DNA of 64,000 nt from contig NW_022985102.1 of NCBI RefSeq assembly GCF_010015585.1, forward strand, positions 62,001-126,000. Direction: 5' to 3'. Origin of the DNA: Eremomyces bilateralis CBS 781.70 (Eukaryota > Ascomycota > Dothideomycetes > Eremomycetales > Eremomycetaceae). Both the position numbers and the translations under genes were made by a program. The number at the start of each line of letters is the position of its first letter. Position 1 is the stretch's first letter. The notes beneath the pieces were generated by a model. That model made no database searches and was not told where the DNA came from. It was given only the letters and a program-made list of their open reading frames with translations. Positions 54,932 to 64,000 of the stretch are shown one piece after another.

Positions 54932-56223
54932 AGCCAAAAGTCTGGGCACAGACCCCATTCTCACCTGAATATCTCTACACCCACCCCTTACTTTGACAAT
55001 CAATAACTTTACCAAAATGAGGTCTTTTGGCACAAAAATAAGTGGTAATCGAGGGCCTAATAAGGAGTTATCGGCCGCTTAAAGAGTTGGAATTGTTCAG
55101 GCTGCTGAAGATGGGAAACCAAAGACTGAAATCGCGCGGAACTTTCGCGTCTCTAGAAGCACGGTGCATGGGACTCTAGAGAGATGGGAAGAACATCAAA
55201 CCACCGTATCTTTACCCCGTGAAGGGTGTCCCCATAAGCTATCACGCCCTGACGAACGGCATATCGTTCAAATCGCGCGTCGATTTCCTAAAATGGAGTA
55301 TGGAGAGCTCCTCGCAGGTATTTCGTACCTCCGCATTTCTAGGAAGACTATCTACCGAACCCTTAAGAAATATCACCTTACGAAATGGCGAGCGAAGAAG
55401 AGGCCTTACCTGAAGCCCCACCACGCAAAAGTCCGCGTCCGATTTGCCCACGAATTTCTTGAATTCGACTTCTCCCGGACCCACTCCACGGACGAGTGCT
55501 CGTATGAGAAGGGGGCGGGCGGTAAGCAGGTATGGGTATGGCGACTGTACCACGAGGCATATGATCCGCAAATGGTCGAGCCTAAGACCTCTGGCAAGGC
55601 CATTTCACAGATGATATGGGGCTCAATCTCGCGTGATGGGAGGTCAGGCCTGGTGATCATGGACCGCGACGAAACCTCCGCAAGACAGGGCTATTCCGCG
55701 AAATCCTACATCGCTACGTTAGAGGAGGGACTTCTCCCTACGTACGAACCCGGGGATGTTGTTATCCAGGATAACGCAAGGATCCATACGGCTAAAATCA
55801 CCCAAGAATGGCTGGAGACGCACGGCATTTGGGTCATCGATTGGCCGGCCAATTCTCCAGACATCAACCCCATCGAGCACATATGGCATCTGTTGAAATC
55901 AAAGGTCCTAGAGCTGCACCCCGAATTGAAGATGATGGGCGCCTCGGAGGAGGCACGGGAGGCCATGAATGCGGCGTTAAAGGAGGCGTGGTGGGCGATC
56001 CCTCAGGAGACGATCCGAGAGCTGATCGACTCAATTCCGCGACGTCTACGGGCGGTAATCAAGGCAAAAGGGTGGCATACGAAATATTAGATATTTCCCA
56101 ATTAAGAAATCAAAAAAGTAGACTGAATTTGCATTTGTATGTGTTTTGCAGCGTATCTCAAGATACGGTGTATAGCGATTAGATTTGGTGATTTTCGGGG
56201 GTGTGTGCAGACATTTGTCTACT
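54932..56223 (+). mobile_element. Tc1-like DNA transposon
   Basis: About 1.29 kb between TA dinucleotides at 54930-54931 and 56224-56225. The imperfect inverted termini share AG, then CAAA or AAAA, GTCTG, GCACA and ACCCC, and stay alignable for roughly 35 bp. It holds a single rightward transposase gene. Size and termini fit fungal Tc1-like elements. The exact ends are uncertain by a few bases because the termini have diverged. Confidence 0.8.
55017..56090 (+). pseudogene. Tc1-like DD34E transposase, one nonsense codon
   Basis: 357 codons from the ATG at 55017. The helix-turn-helix (AEDGKPKTEIARNFRVSRST) is followed by a second basic DNA-binding part and the catalytic core with STDECSYEKG, VVIQDNARIHTAKI and SPDINPIEHIW; Asp and Glu are 34 residues apart (DD34E). 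The only visible lesion is a TAA at 55080-55082 (codon 22, after ELSAA). A 309-codon frame beginning at the ATG at 55164 could still be translated but lacks the first helix-turn-helix. The TAA could derive from CAA by one C-to-T change. Confidence 0.9.
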
Positions 56224-57942
56224 TAGTGTAGCTCTTGGTGGAGGCCCGTCCATGGCGCACAATATTCCTGAGCGTACGAGTCACTCTCAAGTGTAGCCGA
56301 CGAGATCGGCCAGAAATCCAATCCACAAATGGTACTGTCGTGATGAATGTCCTCAAAGCCGTCAGTTAACTTTCCATTTTCGTCGTTGGCCGTATGTCGG
56401 AGTTTTTCAATGGTATTCTCAACCAGCCATTATCTTGTCAGGTTCAAATCAAGCTGAACAATGACACGAACAGTGACACGTTCAACGGGAAGATTGATGG
56501 CATTTCTCGGTATTTCGAGCCAACCATGTCGAATCACTGCAGAGGATATTGGTCACATGGTGTCCAAGGACTTGCTGTTCGGATCAGCAGGAACCAAAAG
56601 CTTTTCGACAGGAACTGGTCTCTACCCGATCGATATTTGAACCGTCATGTCTAGACGGCTCCTCCAAATTTGTCGGAGAAATTGTCGATATATGTGTTGA
56701 GTTGGAGTATTTCATCAAGGAAATCTACAATGCCAAACACGGCAAATGGGACACTACGAAGCTAATGAGGTTCCGCTAGGTATGCCTACCATTTACGCAC
56801 GGAGCAGCTTGTTCGACGCGCCCGATTCGGCATCTCAACGACGACTTCGTTCCAATACCTCTCCCATCAGTGACGTCTTCCATCAGTGGTTCCTAAGCCA
56901 TTCAGTGGAGTCCACTATACAGAACGTCGGGTAAGACTTTGGCCATTCGCACGATCAGGGTACACTCCCTGCGCTCGTGGGTGGGGGCAAGAAGTGTTGC
57001 TCGATGTCTAGGCATTGCGCAATTGTCATAAGAGCATGGACTTGACGGGGTCGGACGAGCCACGAATGCATTCTGAGCAGTGGAGAGCAACCTGTTGCAG
57101 TCATGCTCTCCGAGAAAATGATGTCACACAGCCACCTCCTCAGCTCGCATAATAGAATCAGGTAAGGCTTCTCTCGATCTACGTTTAATTGAAACGATAG
57201 ACCGCAGTCTAGAACATTCATTGCCTTCAATGTGGCTGAGGACGCGTCACGATAGCCTTGCGGCTAAATTTGGGCAACCGAGGAGTCAGTGATGAGCAGG
57301 GAAAGTCAACAGGACAGCACGCTTGCAAATGCGGCTATGCACGCCAGGTAACATCATCCTGAACCGAATAGGCAGTGTACTTATCGCAATATAGGGACAT
57401 TCATTATGGTGTGGTTCGTTTGATACGCTATTCGTTGCACCCCCCCGTCGATTGCGGCAATGGTCTTGGCAGCTCGCTCGCTTCTATTAATTCACACTGG
57501 AGGGTACTGAGTAGCTGCCATTGGGTTTTCTTCATCGTTTGCAGTCGTGAGAAAACGGATAGAAGGTGGCCAACCCGTCAGGGCATCGAAATAAAGTTTG
57601 ACTTGCATCATATGCAATGCGAGAGGGTGGCGCGGAGTGGCTTATGGACGTCGACCCAAGCTGGTGGAAGGCATTACGGTAAATGCTTAAGACTTGCCTA
57701 AACAGAGTTACTTTTTTCATGCGACCACTGCGTCCCGATTGCTCTATACTTCCTTTGCGTACCATAATGACGTAGAAAACCGTTGAAGGTCTTTATCAGG
57801 GCGTGAATTTTGTCCATATAAGTCGATTTCATCATACCCAGGCGTGATGGAATATTCTATCTATCCATTCAATCTCTGCTATTGTCCTGTCACATCTATT
57901 GAATTGTGCCCGTTATTCATTTCGCCATATTAATTTCTCACA
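56224..57942. other. Gene-free region
   Basis: 1.7 kb right of the Tc1-like element. An 86-codon frame at 56394-56654 (+) starts with ATG but has no recognisable relatives, and no splice-linked continuation was found. No RNA gene recognised. Confidence 0.4.
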
Positions 57943-58853
57943 ATGACTTCCATCGACCTGCTAAGTCTCTTCAAGATACCTACTGGTAGCACACAACGAT
58001 GTATCGGATATGCGAGGAGCACCAGCGACGGCTCCTGTGGAAACCGCGTCAAGAGATATGGAGCAGAACAGATTATCGAGCAGTCCCTGGCCGAGCCTTT
58101 GTCCAAACAAAAGCTTCGCCAGGTGCTGGTATCTGTCGCTAAGGCCTCTCTCTGCGGTCGCTACCATAAAGATCAGGCCATCGGTATTGTATACAGATGG
58201 GAAGCCCGTATCAGGATGCATTGCCCCGAGCTTATAGAGCACGACATTGATCGGGATACGTCTATTGATGCCGACGATGCTTCTGCTGATACCGTCTATC
58301 AGTCAATCCCAAACGTAGTAGAACTTACCGTTCCTACCGGAGACCAAATCGATACCGTCACCGATATCCCAGCCGATACCTCTACCCAGCAGACACCTCT
58401 TGTATCACAATGCGGTGCCCACTGCCAGCGCCGCTCAACTGATGAGGATTGCCCTATCTGCACTTCACTCCTGGCAAACGCCCCTCTCTCGTCCTTGACA
58501 TGGTGCAAGGTCCAATGCGGCCACAACCTACACGCCGAGTGCATGGAAGAATGGCTAGGGTCACACAATAACGGTCCAAGCTGCGTCGTCTGGTAAGCTA
58601 CTTGCCCTACAATGCACTGTTTTATTCCCGATCTATTCTGTGGTTACAACGCAATTCTAAGTTTGAAATTTATAGTCGTTCACCATGGTTACCACCTTGT
58701 GAACACGAGACTGCAGAGCCACCCTTCTCGATCTGGACTCAAGACGCAAGCGCATCTGGTCTCGCTCGGTTGTTTGATCCGAAGAATCACGGATTCAATA
58801 TCTGGAACGAGGATTGCCGAATGGAGTTTAGGCTCCTATTTAGCGAGGATTGA
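57943..58853 (+). CDS. Small RING-H2 protein, putative E3 ubiquitin ligase
   Basis: Exons 57943-58592 and 58676-58853 (83-bp intron, GTAAGC ... TATAG) give 275 residues. The splice completes a RING-H2 finger: CPIC, then CGHNLHAEC, then CVVC followed by RSPW; the last zinc ligand is the Cys codon split across the junction. This C3H2C3 layout resembles the fungal RING proteins with WCK-x-x-CG-x-N-x-H. The N-terminal half has a helical basic region (EQSLAEPLSKQKLRQVLVSV) and a short Cys motif (RCIGYARSTSDGSCGNRV); the middle is Asp/Thr-rich. The C-terminus is FNIWNEDCRMEFRLLFSED. Unspliced, the protein ends before the last ligands. The substrate is unknown. It sits alone in a transposon-bearing, gene-poor stretch. 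Confidence 0.78.
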
Positions 58854-59269
58854 CATCGAAGACAAGAGGCGGAATTGAGATGGAATAGCGTTTTATAAGA
58901 AGGAGAAGAGACTGATGGGTCGAATACTGCTTTCAATGTAGTGGATCCGCTTTATATGCCACTGCTTACAGTTGCGATATTGATCCTAGTCGGGATGACT
59001 TTTTGATCCGGAGGTGCTTCGGTGTTTTGGGAAAATGGTTGGGCTGAACTTGTAGCGTTCTATTTACCTAAGAAGTGGATGCCTACGGAGTAATAGTACC
59101 CATTCGGATTGCATGTACACTAGATTCTATCCTCATTTACCTATTGTCCAAATCTATAGCAATGTTTCATAAAATCACTAACCCATTCCTCTCGTTAGAC
59201 CCACAATGATTGAATATCATATTGGACACGCACTCGATCCAGTGAATCTGAATGATTTGGCATGATGAT
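58854..59269. other. Convergent intergenic region
   Basis: 3' flanks of the RING gene and the Rrn11-like gene. AT-rich; no gene seen. Confidence 0.6.
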
Positions 59270-60535
59270 TCATATCAGTTGTTCAGGAGGTCTATGTTCT
59301 TCGACGATGTCCTGCATTCCAGGCCAGACGCTCCCACCGTATCGTTCCGCAGCCATGAAGCACTTCGCGGCCTTCTTCTCATACTCCGCCCACAGTGCTG
59401 CGTTCGCTCCTTCGCGGTATCGATTGCATTCCAGATCGCCCACCCACAGCGCCACCATCCCTCTCAGCTCCCACAGTCCCGGCTGCTGGTCGTACGGAAA
59501 GGTACCCAGCGTCGAGTCCATCCGCATCGCCAGTTCTCGCGCCATCCTCAGTTCCCCCAGCTTGATGGCACGTCTTCTGGCGTCGAAGCCTTCGTCTTCT
59601 TCCGAATACGGTTGGATGGCCTTTTCACTTCTCCGCTGGATTTCGTAGATCCAGAGCGTGAACATCGGTTGGAAGAAGTCGCGAGCGTCGACTCGATCAG
59701 GTTGCTGGACGCGGTAGGGGTATTCGAGAATCAGTATGTCAAGCAGCTCTCGTGCTTTGCGGACTCCGTCTGGAGTGTATAGACCAGGGTTTCCGAGTCT
59801 GTGCCCTTCATGACGAACGTCACTCGTTCCATTGTCATCATCGTCGCTGGGGGTAGTCCGATGGGAATCCCCATCTCTACTACCTTCCGCTCCGCCATCC
59901 TCTTCAACGTCGGTCCATTCGTCGTCACTGCCACGGGATTGTCGTGTTCGACGAGCGAGGATCTCCGCCGCGACGCCCCAGTAGTTGTTCGCCGTGATAT
60001 CCGGGTAGTCCGGTCCAATCTTCGTCCGCAACAGCAATCCAAACGCTTTACTTGCACGATCTATATCTCCTTCCAAGAGCGAGTGGTGGAGGATATCAGA
60101 CATGACAGCGAATTGATGCCGAGGAGCGAACTGTTCCTTTAAGGTGACACGTCTCGCGTCTCGCTGTGGTCGGATCGCAGGATCGAGGTCCGAGAATCCG
60201 CTCTCGGATTCCCCGATGTCGAGCCTTGGTCGCTTCCTCTCGCGCAGCGGTGCATGAGGAAACGGAGCCCCGGGGAAGGGTTCCCCTCTCTTCCAGTGAG
60301 CAGTTTCCAGCTCTTGAAGTTGAGCCGCAGTAAACTCCGTTCTCGGCGGCGTCTTCTTCCTCTCCTCGACATGGTCGACCTCACTCTCCTCCTCATCCGA
60401 CGCCTGGCCGACCTCTCCCTTTCCCTTTTGACTGCGAGGCGATTTTTTCGCAGGGCCTTGGAGACGTCGAGCGCGCTGCTGCTTCGTGTGTTGCGATTGG
60501 CGGAGCGGTAACGCAAACGAATGACGCGATGCCAT
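59270..60535 (-). CDS. RNA polymerase I initiation factor Rrn11-like
   Basis: 421 residues from the ATG at 60535, single exon. A basic, Gln-rich N-terminus is followed by an acidic stretch (DEEESEVDHVEERK) and then a helical-repeat body: HQFAVMSDILHHSLLEGDID, RASKAFGLLLRTKI, NNYWGVAAEILARR, ARELLDILILEYPYR, FFQPMFTLWIYEIQ. The hairpin pattern with LLEGDIDRASKAFGLLLR resembles fungal Rrn11 (Pfam PF04090), a TPR-like subunit of the core factor that recruits Pol I to the rDNA promoter in the nucleolus. The assignment is from memory of the family; another TPR-like nuclear protein is possible. An Asp/Thr-rich insert (about 205-235) interrupts the repeats. Divergent from the RING-H2 gene at 61412. 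Confidence 0.68.
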   Translation of the reverse strand: MASRHSFALPLRQSQHTKQQRARRLQGPAKKSPRSQKGKGEVGQASDEEESEVDHVEERKKTPPRTEFTAAQLQELETAHWKRGEPFPGAPFPHAPLRERKRPRLDIGESESGFSDLDPAIRPQRDARRVTLKEQFAPRHQFAVMSDILHHSLLEGDIDRASKAFGLLLRTKIGPDYPDITANNYWGVAAEILARRTRQSRGSDDEWTDVEEDGGAEGSRDGDSHRTTPSDDDDNGTSDVRHEGHRLGNPGLYTPDGVRKARELLDILILEYPYRVQQPDRVDARDFFQPMFTLWIYEIQRRSEKAIQPYSEEDEGFDARRRAIKLGELRMARELAMRMDSTLGTFPYDQQPGLWELRGMVALWVGDLECNRYREGANAALWAEYEKKAAKCFMAAERYGGSVWPGMQDIVEEHRPPEQLI

Positions 60536-61411
60536 TGTGCATAAAAAGGCGAGAACCGGTGGCTGCTGACTGGTTCCAATAGTGCAGTGACAGCAGCGTG
60601 CAGCGGACGATAAAGTGAAACACCGCCACCGAGATCAGAATGCAGCGGTCAGACGGCCAGACGGTCAGACGGTCGTGCCTTTTGCATCGGACGCCTTTTT
60701 CGGCAGGCTGAGATGCTTAGGAAATGGGAGTCATCCAGGGAAGTATTTAAATATTATGATACTGGGATGATACTGGGGCAGGCGGTAAAAGACGATTATC
60801 CCACGACTTCACCGCCTGATATTGAATGAATCAAACGGAGGTTGTCTTAAATAGCGTCTCGACTGGCCCAAGAGTACATTTGCCATGGTACCGCTGGAAG
60901 ACCGCTGAGAAGTGATACGGAGGGTTTGGAGATGGAGCATGAGAGGAAGCCGATGGATGAGAAGCCGAGCTGGAGCTGGAAGCAAAAGTGGCTTCGTTGC
61001 AGAAATTTGGCATGAGAATTGATGGATCAAATGAATTCAACTTCTTTCTTGCTCACGCTGTATCTTCACAGCACCTACCAAGTACCTACTAGTATTAATA
61101 TTCGTGCACCTATGAATATTGGTGCATGAGGCGGTGGTCTAGTGGCGTTTCGCCTTCTCCCCAGCCGTCACTTCACCTCAACTCGTCATCTCGACATGAG
61201 CCCTGAATGATTCAGTTACCTATTCCTCAACTCCTCCGACCATCTCCTCATGAATCAACTATCCTATCTCTCCTGCTCCCCATTCTTACCTTTACCTAGA
61301 TCCCACTGACCGCTTGTTATCCTCATCGTTTGTTATACCTTCGATCCGGGACCGGTCTCCCATCCGCCAGTCCCCGAGTTTGCCAGGCGCCTCCGCAACC
61401 CTCCACCCGCG
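60536..61411. other. Divergent promoter region
   Basis: About 880 bp between divergent starts. A CAGACGGT-type tandem repeat (10-bp period) lies at 60647-60679, and a palindrome CACCTATGAATATTGGTG at 61108-61125. No gene seen. Confidence 0.55.
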
Positions 61412-63424
61412 ATGGGCTCTGCAGCCTCAAGACAAGACTCTTCGGCGCCTTCGGGCCACGCGCGCCAGTATCGAAGATCCGTATTTCACCAACTGCCGTC
61501 GAGACTCTCGTTTCACCATGCCGCCCCTTCGTCCCAACATACCTTACCCACGTCCTCGACCCCCCGATCCCTATCACGATTGCTCCGGCGTCCTCGACGG
61601 CCAGCGTCGCCCGCTCGACCGGACATGACGGACATTCGACGACACCACCGCTTTTCACTCGCCGGCACGGCTATCTCATCCGGGATTTCTGGTGCCTGGA
61701 GTCGAGTTGCACCACATAGAACACGCCGAACTAGCCTGAGCAACCGGTCTGCGACGCACGATGCTAGGCCGTCGGAAGAGTACCTCGACATTGAGATGCC
61801 GGACGTGGCATTCGACTTCGACGAGCTTTCAGGAACTATGGACACCGCTTCCCCGACCGTTTCACGGAATAGCTCAGATATGAGTCCGAACCTAGCCAGT
61901 TCGTTGCGGAGAAGGGGGCCGCCAATCGTGCGAGGCGAAGATCAAATCGCGATTCTTTCAAGACTATTGTCTGCAGCCGCGGCAATGACGGCGGAAACAC
62001 TACTGGGCAGAGATCATAGAACCGTCACGTCCGATCGAGATGCGTCGGCTGCGGGCGAAGAGGGGTCCTTTGATAACTTCCTCCAATCACTTCGGAGTGG
62101 TCAAATCGCGTCCGCTCTCCGACAGAGTGCGAATGAAACGGATGGTGAAAGTGAGGGAAGCAATCCCGAACAACGCCCGCTGAACTTCTTTCGAATGTTC
62201 CGCTTTGGGTCAGCTGGGCGCCAGGGCAACGATAACGCTGAAGGGAGCCCGGAAGGACGAATGATACCCATCATCATCGTTGGGATTCGGTCTATATCTG
62301 GCGGAAATGACGAGCCGAACATAAATCCTTTTTTCGAAGCCCTATCTGCACATCCGCCCGCCCTACAAGCCCCGACCGACGATAGCTTCACCAGTCTACG
62401 TCGTCAAACGCAGAACGGTCCTCGGGCACACAGTCATCGCCGAACGGCGTCCATGGGTGGCTTTAGGTCAACATCTGGCGCAACCGACTCGGATTCCCGT
62501 GACACCTCATATGAGCGGACCCGTGAAGGCACCCACATCCCCTTATCTCCGATCCCGCCGCCGTCAACTCCAGCAAACGGAGTCCTCCCCGAGCTCACAC
62601 CCAGGACCTCAATCAACAATCCACCGTCTCAACTCCCGTCGGCACCATCCGCGAGTACCTCGTCCACCAGTGATGATTCTCGAAACTTGTCGGTCAGCAG
62701 CGACCACGGCATTGACGGCGACCGATTGGCGCCTCCCCCCTTCACCCGCCGACGACCCCGCGAACGCCCGCACAGCCAACCCGATTTCGGTCGATTCGGA
62801 TCCGGGTCACCCCGGCGCAACGGTGTCATCGCGCCCGACAACCTCGACGAATCGCAATCTTCCCGAAGCTGGATCATCTACGTGTTGGGCGGTAGCTATC
62901 CCGAGAACCATCCGATTCTGACCACCTCGAGCCTCTTCACCGACTCCCCTTCGTACGAGGACATGCTGCTTCTCACATCGTTGCTCGGCCCCGTCAAGCC
63001 TCCTGTTGCCAGCGCCGAAGACGTTGCCGCTGCTCCCGGCATCTTTCGCATCCAGGAGCGTCTTGGAACCCTGCACGCGATCGCGGTGGAAGGTAGCGAC
63101 ATGATCCCAATCAACGCGGGCCAGCGATGCTTGGTGTGTCTGTGTGATTTTGCCATCGACGAGGAGTGCAGGCGACTCGTTGAGTGCAGCCACTTCTTCC
63201 ACCGGGAGTGCATCGACCAGGTAAGTGTGATTTACGACTTCACGAACCGAATGAACGAATTAGTTTTGCTGACGATCTCTTCCCAGTGGCTCACGACCGG
63301 TCGGAACTCATGTCCGCTTTGCCGTGGGCGTGGAGTCGAAGAGACATCGCAGGCCGAGGAGGCTGGTCCGTCTCTAACCGGCGGCGGCGATGCGTCTGCC
63401 ACAGCGTCGGCTTCTGCTGCTTAA
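61412..63424 (+). CDS. Large RING-H2 E3 ubiquitin ligase, likely N-myristoylated
   Basis: Exons 61412-63220 and 63287-63424 give 648 residues. The N-terminus MGSAASRQ fits the N-myristoylation rule (Gly2, small residue or Ser at position 6). A long Ser/Arg-rich disordered region contains the block EGRMIPIIIVGIRSISG, which looks conserved. The C-terminal RING-H2 is CLVCLCDFAIDEECRRLVEC, then SHFFHRECIDQ, then WLTTGRNSCPLCR. Removal of the 66-bp intron (GTAAGT ... GCTGAC ... CCCAG) brings DQ next to WL, as in canonical RING-H2 fingers; unspliced, the message stays open and adds 22 residues there. Lipid anchoring would place the ligase at a membrane (vacuole, Golgi or plasma membrane), but this is inference. 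The substrate is unknown. Confidence 0.86.
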   Translation: MGSAASRQDSSAPSGHARQYRRSVFHQLPSRLSFHHAAPSSQHTLPTSSTPRSLSRLLRRPRRPASPARPDMTDIRRHHRFSLAGTAISSGISGAWSRVAPHRTRRTSLSNRSATHDARPSEEYLDIEMPDVAFDFDELSGTMDTASPTVSRNSSDMSPNLASSLRRRGPPIVRGEDQIAILSRLLSAAAAMTAETLLGRDHRTVTSDRDASAAGEEGSFDNFLQSLRSGQIASALRQSANETDGESEGSNPEQRPLNFFRMFRFGSAGRQGNDNAEGSPEGRMIPIIIVGIRSISGGNDEPNINPFFEALSAHPPALQAPTDDSFTSLRRQTQNGPRAHSHRRTASMGGFRSTSGATDSDSRDTSYERTREGTHIPLSPIPPPSTPANGVLPELTPRTSINNPPSQLPSAPSASTSSTSDDSRNLSVSSDHGIDGDRLAPPPFTRRRPRERPHSQPDFGRFGSGSPRRNGVIAPDNLDESQSSRSWIIYVLGGSYPENHPILTTSSLFTDSPSYEDMLLLTSLLGPVKPPVASAEDVAAAPGIFRIQERLGTLHAIAVEGSDMIPINAGQRCLVCLCDFAIDEECRRLVECSHFFHRECIDQVSVIYDFTNRMNELVLLTISSQWLTTGRNSCPLCRGRGVEETSQAEEAGPSLTGGGDASATASASAA

Positions 63425-64000
63425 GCGGAGTCTTCGATGCGAAACGAACTGGAGGGATGAACTCTCCCCTTCGCTACGATCCCCTTATATGACTCAAAAG
63501 ACCTGATATTTGTTGCGCACCTAAAAGCTCAAATTACGATTTCCTCATGCTCCAGCTCTGGGTTGGCTTTTCACAACAACCTAACTCTCATGTCGAGAGA
63601 TTGGAGCGGCTTTATCCCCTAACGGCCAAGACATTGTTTCTGCAAGGCGTCAAACGGTGGAATCTCATGCGCCTTGCACCGATCTCGAATTGAGCAATCT
63701 TGCTCTCCCTGCCTCCTACTCATTCCTTTGAATTGATTCTCTGTTTAATTGCTCCGTGACGTTGTATTCACCGCGAGTCGTTTAATGAGAGCGAGGAACA
63801 TTGCGCCTCTGAATCTACGGACGACCGTTACGACTCTTATGTTTTGATTCCCCCTCGGCTGCTTCTTGATCATCATGACACTGGTCCGGATCGAGGGGGA
63901 ATGGAAGGCTGGCGTCGGTGTTTATTGTATTTGTTGCCATGTCTTTCGATTCAAGACACCTTTCATTGTTCTTATAAGTCTTCTCAAATTGTACCTGCTT
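63425..64000. other. 3' flank of RING-H2 gene
   Basis: No coding frame or RNA gene seen up to the window edge. Confidence 0.55.

Noticed and set aside
56440-56460. Possible tRNA T-loop (GGTTCAAATC)
   Set aside because: Flanking sequence does not fold into a cloverleaf by eye.
56394-56654. 86-codon + strand frame right of the Tc1-like element
   Set aside because: ATG-started but no recognisable domain or neighbours; kept only as a note in the intergenic entry.

Overview
The window is a stretch of nuclear chromosome from a filamentous ascomycete (Pezizomycotina; a Eurotiomycete is the best guess). The evidence is densely spaced genes on both strands, 46 to 89 bp introns with GTANGT donors and CTAAC/CTGAC branch sites just upstream of the acceptor, and typical fungal gene families (C2H2 plus fungal_trans regulator, NRPS-like adenylating enzyme, PalB-unrelated calpain, pogo/Fot1 and Tc1 DNA transposons). 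No rRNA, tRNA, CRISPR or prokaryotic operon was seen. One assembly gap of 220 N lies at 28365-28584.

Layout. 1-10 kb: an ankyrin-repeat protein running off the left edge (-), ESCRT-III snf7 (-, four exons), the telomere CST subunit ten1 (+, two exons), a conserved-looking disordered protein convergent to ten1 (-), and a five-exon C2H2 transcription factor (-). 10-15.8 kb: the longest gene-free stretch, upstream of that factor. 15.8-25 kb: a C2-domain cytokinesis protein of the Inn1/Fic1 type (-), divergent from the COPII GTPase gene sar1 (+), then a copper-type P1B ATPase (-). 26-36 kb: a disordered nuclear-type protein (+), an FHA-forkhead factor of the Fhl1 type (-, interrupted by the N gap), a 2OG-Fe(II) dioxygenase (+) and an adenylation-domain-only NRPS-like enzyme (-). 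36.6-44 kb: a Fot1/pogo transposon (-), the Mediator kinase-module subunit Med13 (-) and a 238-bp MITE. 45.9-54 kb: a secreted protein with 23-residue repeats (-), a calpain-like protease (+) and mitochondrial COQ5 (+). 54-59 kb: gene-poor, with a Tc1-like transposon and a small RING protein (+). 59-64 kb: a Pol I initiation factor Rrn11-like gene (-), divergent from a large RING-H2 E3 ligase (+).

The genes do not form an obvious pathway cluster; most are housekeeping (endosomal sorting, secretion, telomere, cytokinesis, transcription, ubiquinone). The most unusual features are the sar1 gene model, which needs a 2-nucleotide exon to give the canonical 189-residue protein; the Fhl1-type tail built of two 18-bp minisatellites whose assembly gap is one base out of phase; two 66-bp introns that can be read through in frame, one of them inside a RING domain; and the secreted repeat protein.
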